From NCBI GenBank assembly GCA_963764465.1, contig CAVXSO010000006.1, forward strand, positions 186,001 to 250,000: a stretch of DNA of 64,000 nt, written 5' to 3'. Below, piece by piece: positions 62,970-64,000 of the stretch. The position numbers were made by a program, and so were the translations under genes. A model generated the notes under the pieces. It saw only the letters and a program-made list of their open reading frames with translations. It did not search any database and was not told the origin of the DNA. Each line of letters begins with the position of its first letter. The stretch's first letter is position 1. This DNA is from JAJXXT01 sp963764465 (GTDB lineage: Bacteria > Pseudomonadota > Alphaproteobacteria > Acetobacterales > Acetobacteraceae).

Positions 62970-64000
62970 GCACCGGGGCTGCTGCGAGCGCGGGCGTCGG
63001 GGCCGCCTGGCGCGATGCCTGGCTGCTGGATGGATGTCGCACACCCTTCGTCGACTACACCGGCGCGTTTTCCCAGGTCTCGCCGATCGATATCGGCATC
63101 AAGGTGGCGCGGGAGGCGCTGGCGCGCGCCGAAATACCGCCTGGGACCATCGGTACCGTCATTGCCGGCAGCGTCGCGCAGGCGAGTTTCGACGCCTACA
63201 TGCTGCCGCGCCATATCGGCCTCTATGCCGGCGTGCCGCAGCATGTGCCCGCGCATCTCGTCCAGCGCGTCTGCGGCACCGGCATCGAGGCGCTGATGCA
63301 GGCGGCCGATGCCGTCAGCCACAAGGGCATCGATGCCGCGCTCTGCGTCGGTACCGAGAGCATGAGCCGCAACCCCGTGGCGGCCTACACCCACCGCAAC
63401 GGGTTCCGCATGGGGCAGGTGGAGTTCAAGGATTTCCTGTGGGAGGCCCTGCTCGACCCGGCACCTGGCCTCACCATGGGCGGCACCGCCGAGAACCTGG
63501 CAAAGCGCTACCAGATCGGCCGCGAGGAGGTGGACGCCTTTGCCGCCCGCAGCTTCGCCCGCGCCGTCAGGGCTCAGGAGGAGGGATTCCTCGGCGGCGA
63601 GATCGTTCCGGCTACGAGCGAAGTGTTTCACCTCGAGGGTTACGCGGATCGCGCGATCAAGCTCGATCGCGCGGTCAAGACCGTGGAACTCGACACCCAT
63701 GTCCGCCCCTCGCCGCCGGAGGCGCTGGCAAAAATCCGCCCGGCGTTCGGCGGCGTGCAGACCGGCGGCAATTCCTCCGGCGTGGTCGATGGCGCGGCGG
63801 CCGGCATCGTCGTCTCCGGCACCTGGATGCGCGGCGAGGGTCGCACGCCGCTCGCGCGCCTGGTGGCCGGCGTGGCCGTGGGTTGCGCGCCGGAGGTGAT
63901 GGGCATCGGGCCCGTTCCCGCCATCCGCTCGTTGCTGGAGCGCACCGGATTGCAGCTCGCGGATATCGACCTAGTCGAGATCAACGAGGCCTTCGCGGCG
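62966..64000 (+). CDS. Thiolase / acetyl-CoA acetyltransferase (3' truncated)
   Basis: 345 codons are present; the gene runs off the window. Nucleophile Cys103 in QRVCGTGIEALMQAA, MGGTAENLAKRYQIGRE and the NEAFAA motif at the very end are typical of thiolase; the His and second Cys lie outside. Together with Ech and Fcs it resembles the fcs/ech/aat set for CoA-dependent shortening of phenylpropenoic acids. ATG overlaps the fcs stop. Confidence 0.9.
   Translation, partial: MSTGAAASAGVGAAWRDAWLLDGCRTPFVDYTGAFSQVSPIDIGIKVAREALARAEIPPGTIGTVIAGSVAQASFDAYMLPRHIGLYAGVPQHVPAHLVQRVCGTGIEALMQAADAVSHKGIDAALCVGTESMSRNPVAAYTHRNGFRMGQVEFKDFLWEALLDPAPGLTMGGTAENLAKRYQIGREEVDAFAARSFARAVRAQEEGFLGGEIVPATSEVFHLEGYADRAIKLDRAVKTVELDTHVRPSPPEALAKIRPAFGGVQTGGNSSGVVDGAAAGIVVSGTWMRGEGRTPLARLVAGVAVGCAPEVMGIGPVPAIRSLLERTGLQLADIDLVEINEAFAA

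Overview
The window is about 64 kb of very GC-rich, tightly packed bacterial chromosome. It looks like an alphaproteobacterium, most likely of the Acetobacteraceae/Rhodospirillales type. The reasons are the base composition, many ATGA/TGATG/GTGA translational overlaps, a Hint-domain surface protein of the alphaproteobacterial kind, and a dense set of amino-acid, fatty-acid and aromatic-acid catabolic genes. Genus and species cannot be fixed from the sequence alone. I saw no rRNA, tRNA, CRISPR array, phage or intact insertion sequence. The first gene (SHMT-like) and the last gene (thiolase) are cut by the window ends.

Layout. 0-5.8 kb: an SHMT-like enzyme, an unknown membrane protein, a MaoC/PrpF pair, a methyltransferase and a metal-dependent amidohydrolase. 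5.9-15.5 kb: one long plus-strand run of ten overlapping genes (class III aminotransferase, amidase, TrmO, Gfo/Idh oxidoreductase, MetX-like alpha/beta hydrolase, two paralogous amidohydrolases, a Rieske ferredoxin, a thiolase-like protein without the usual cysteine, and a DUF35 zinc-ribbon/OB protein). 15.5-17.4 kb: a small zinc-finger anti-sigma factor divergent from an ECF sigma factor, then an ICL/PEP-mutase family enzyme. 17.4-23.9 kb: a complete family-5 (dipeptide-type) ABC importer whose last gene is a nucleoside hydrolase. 24-28.5 kb: alaS, then a convergent pair consisting of an Fe(II)/2-oxoglutarate (PhyH) hydroxylase and a PhnZ-like HD-domain diiron oxygenase. 28.7-35.3 kb: MHS transporter, SDR, intradiol dioxygenase, thiolase and a HAD/enoyl-CoA hydratase fusion; the dioxygenase and the fusion gene each carry a single-base frameshift. 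35.5-41.3 kb: envelope/surface genes (secreted DUF5666-like protein, TPR-glycosyltransferase protein, Hint protein, alpha/beta hydrolase, GT92-like glycosyltransferase). 41.5-50 kb: a six-gene branched-chain amino-acid operon (isobutyryl-CoA dehydrogenase, mmsB, acyl-CoA synthetase, isovaleryl-CoA dehydrogenase, both methylcrotonyl-CoA carboxylase subunits). It is followed by a fused indolepyruvate ferredoxin oxidoreductase, an M20 peptidase, an FMN reductase and an MFS exporter. 57-60.3 kb: an IlvD/Edd dehydratase with a DUF3237 protein, divergent from an orphan cyclohexadienyl-dehydratase-like periplasmic protein. 60.3-64 kb: an enoyl-CoA hydratase, feruloyl-CoA synthetase and thiolase operon behind a good sigma-70 promoter.

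How it fits together. The common theme is import and CoA-dependent breakdown of organic acids: Val/Leu in the 41-50 kb block, phenylpropenoic acids in the 60-64 kb block, and a possible aromatic-ring pathway in the 28-35 kb block. The least explained parts are the amidohydrolase/Rieske/thiolase-like/DUF35 module at 11.4-15.5 kb, the PhyH + PhnZ-like pair at 26.6-28.4 kb, and a domain shared between that PhyH protein and the C-terminus of the Hint protein 10 kb away.
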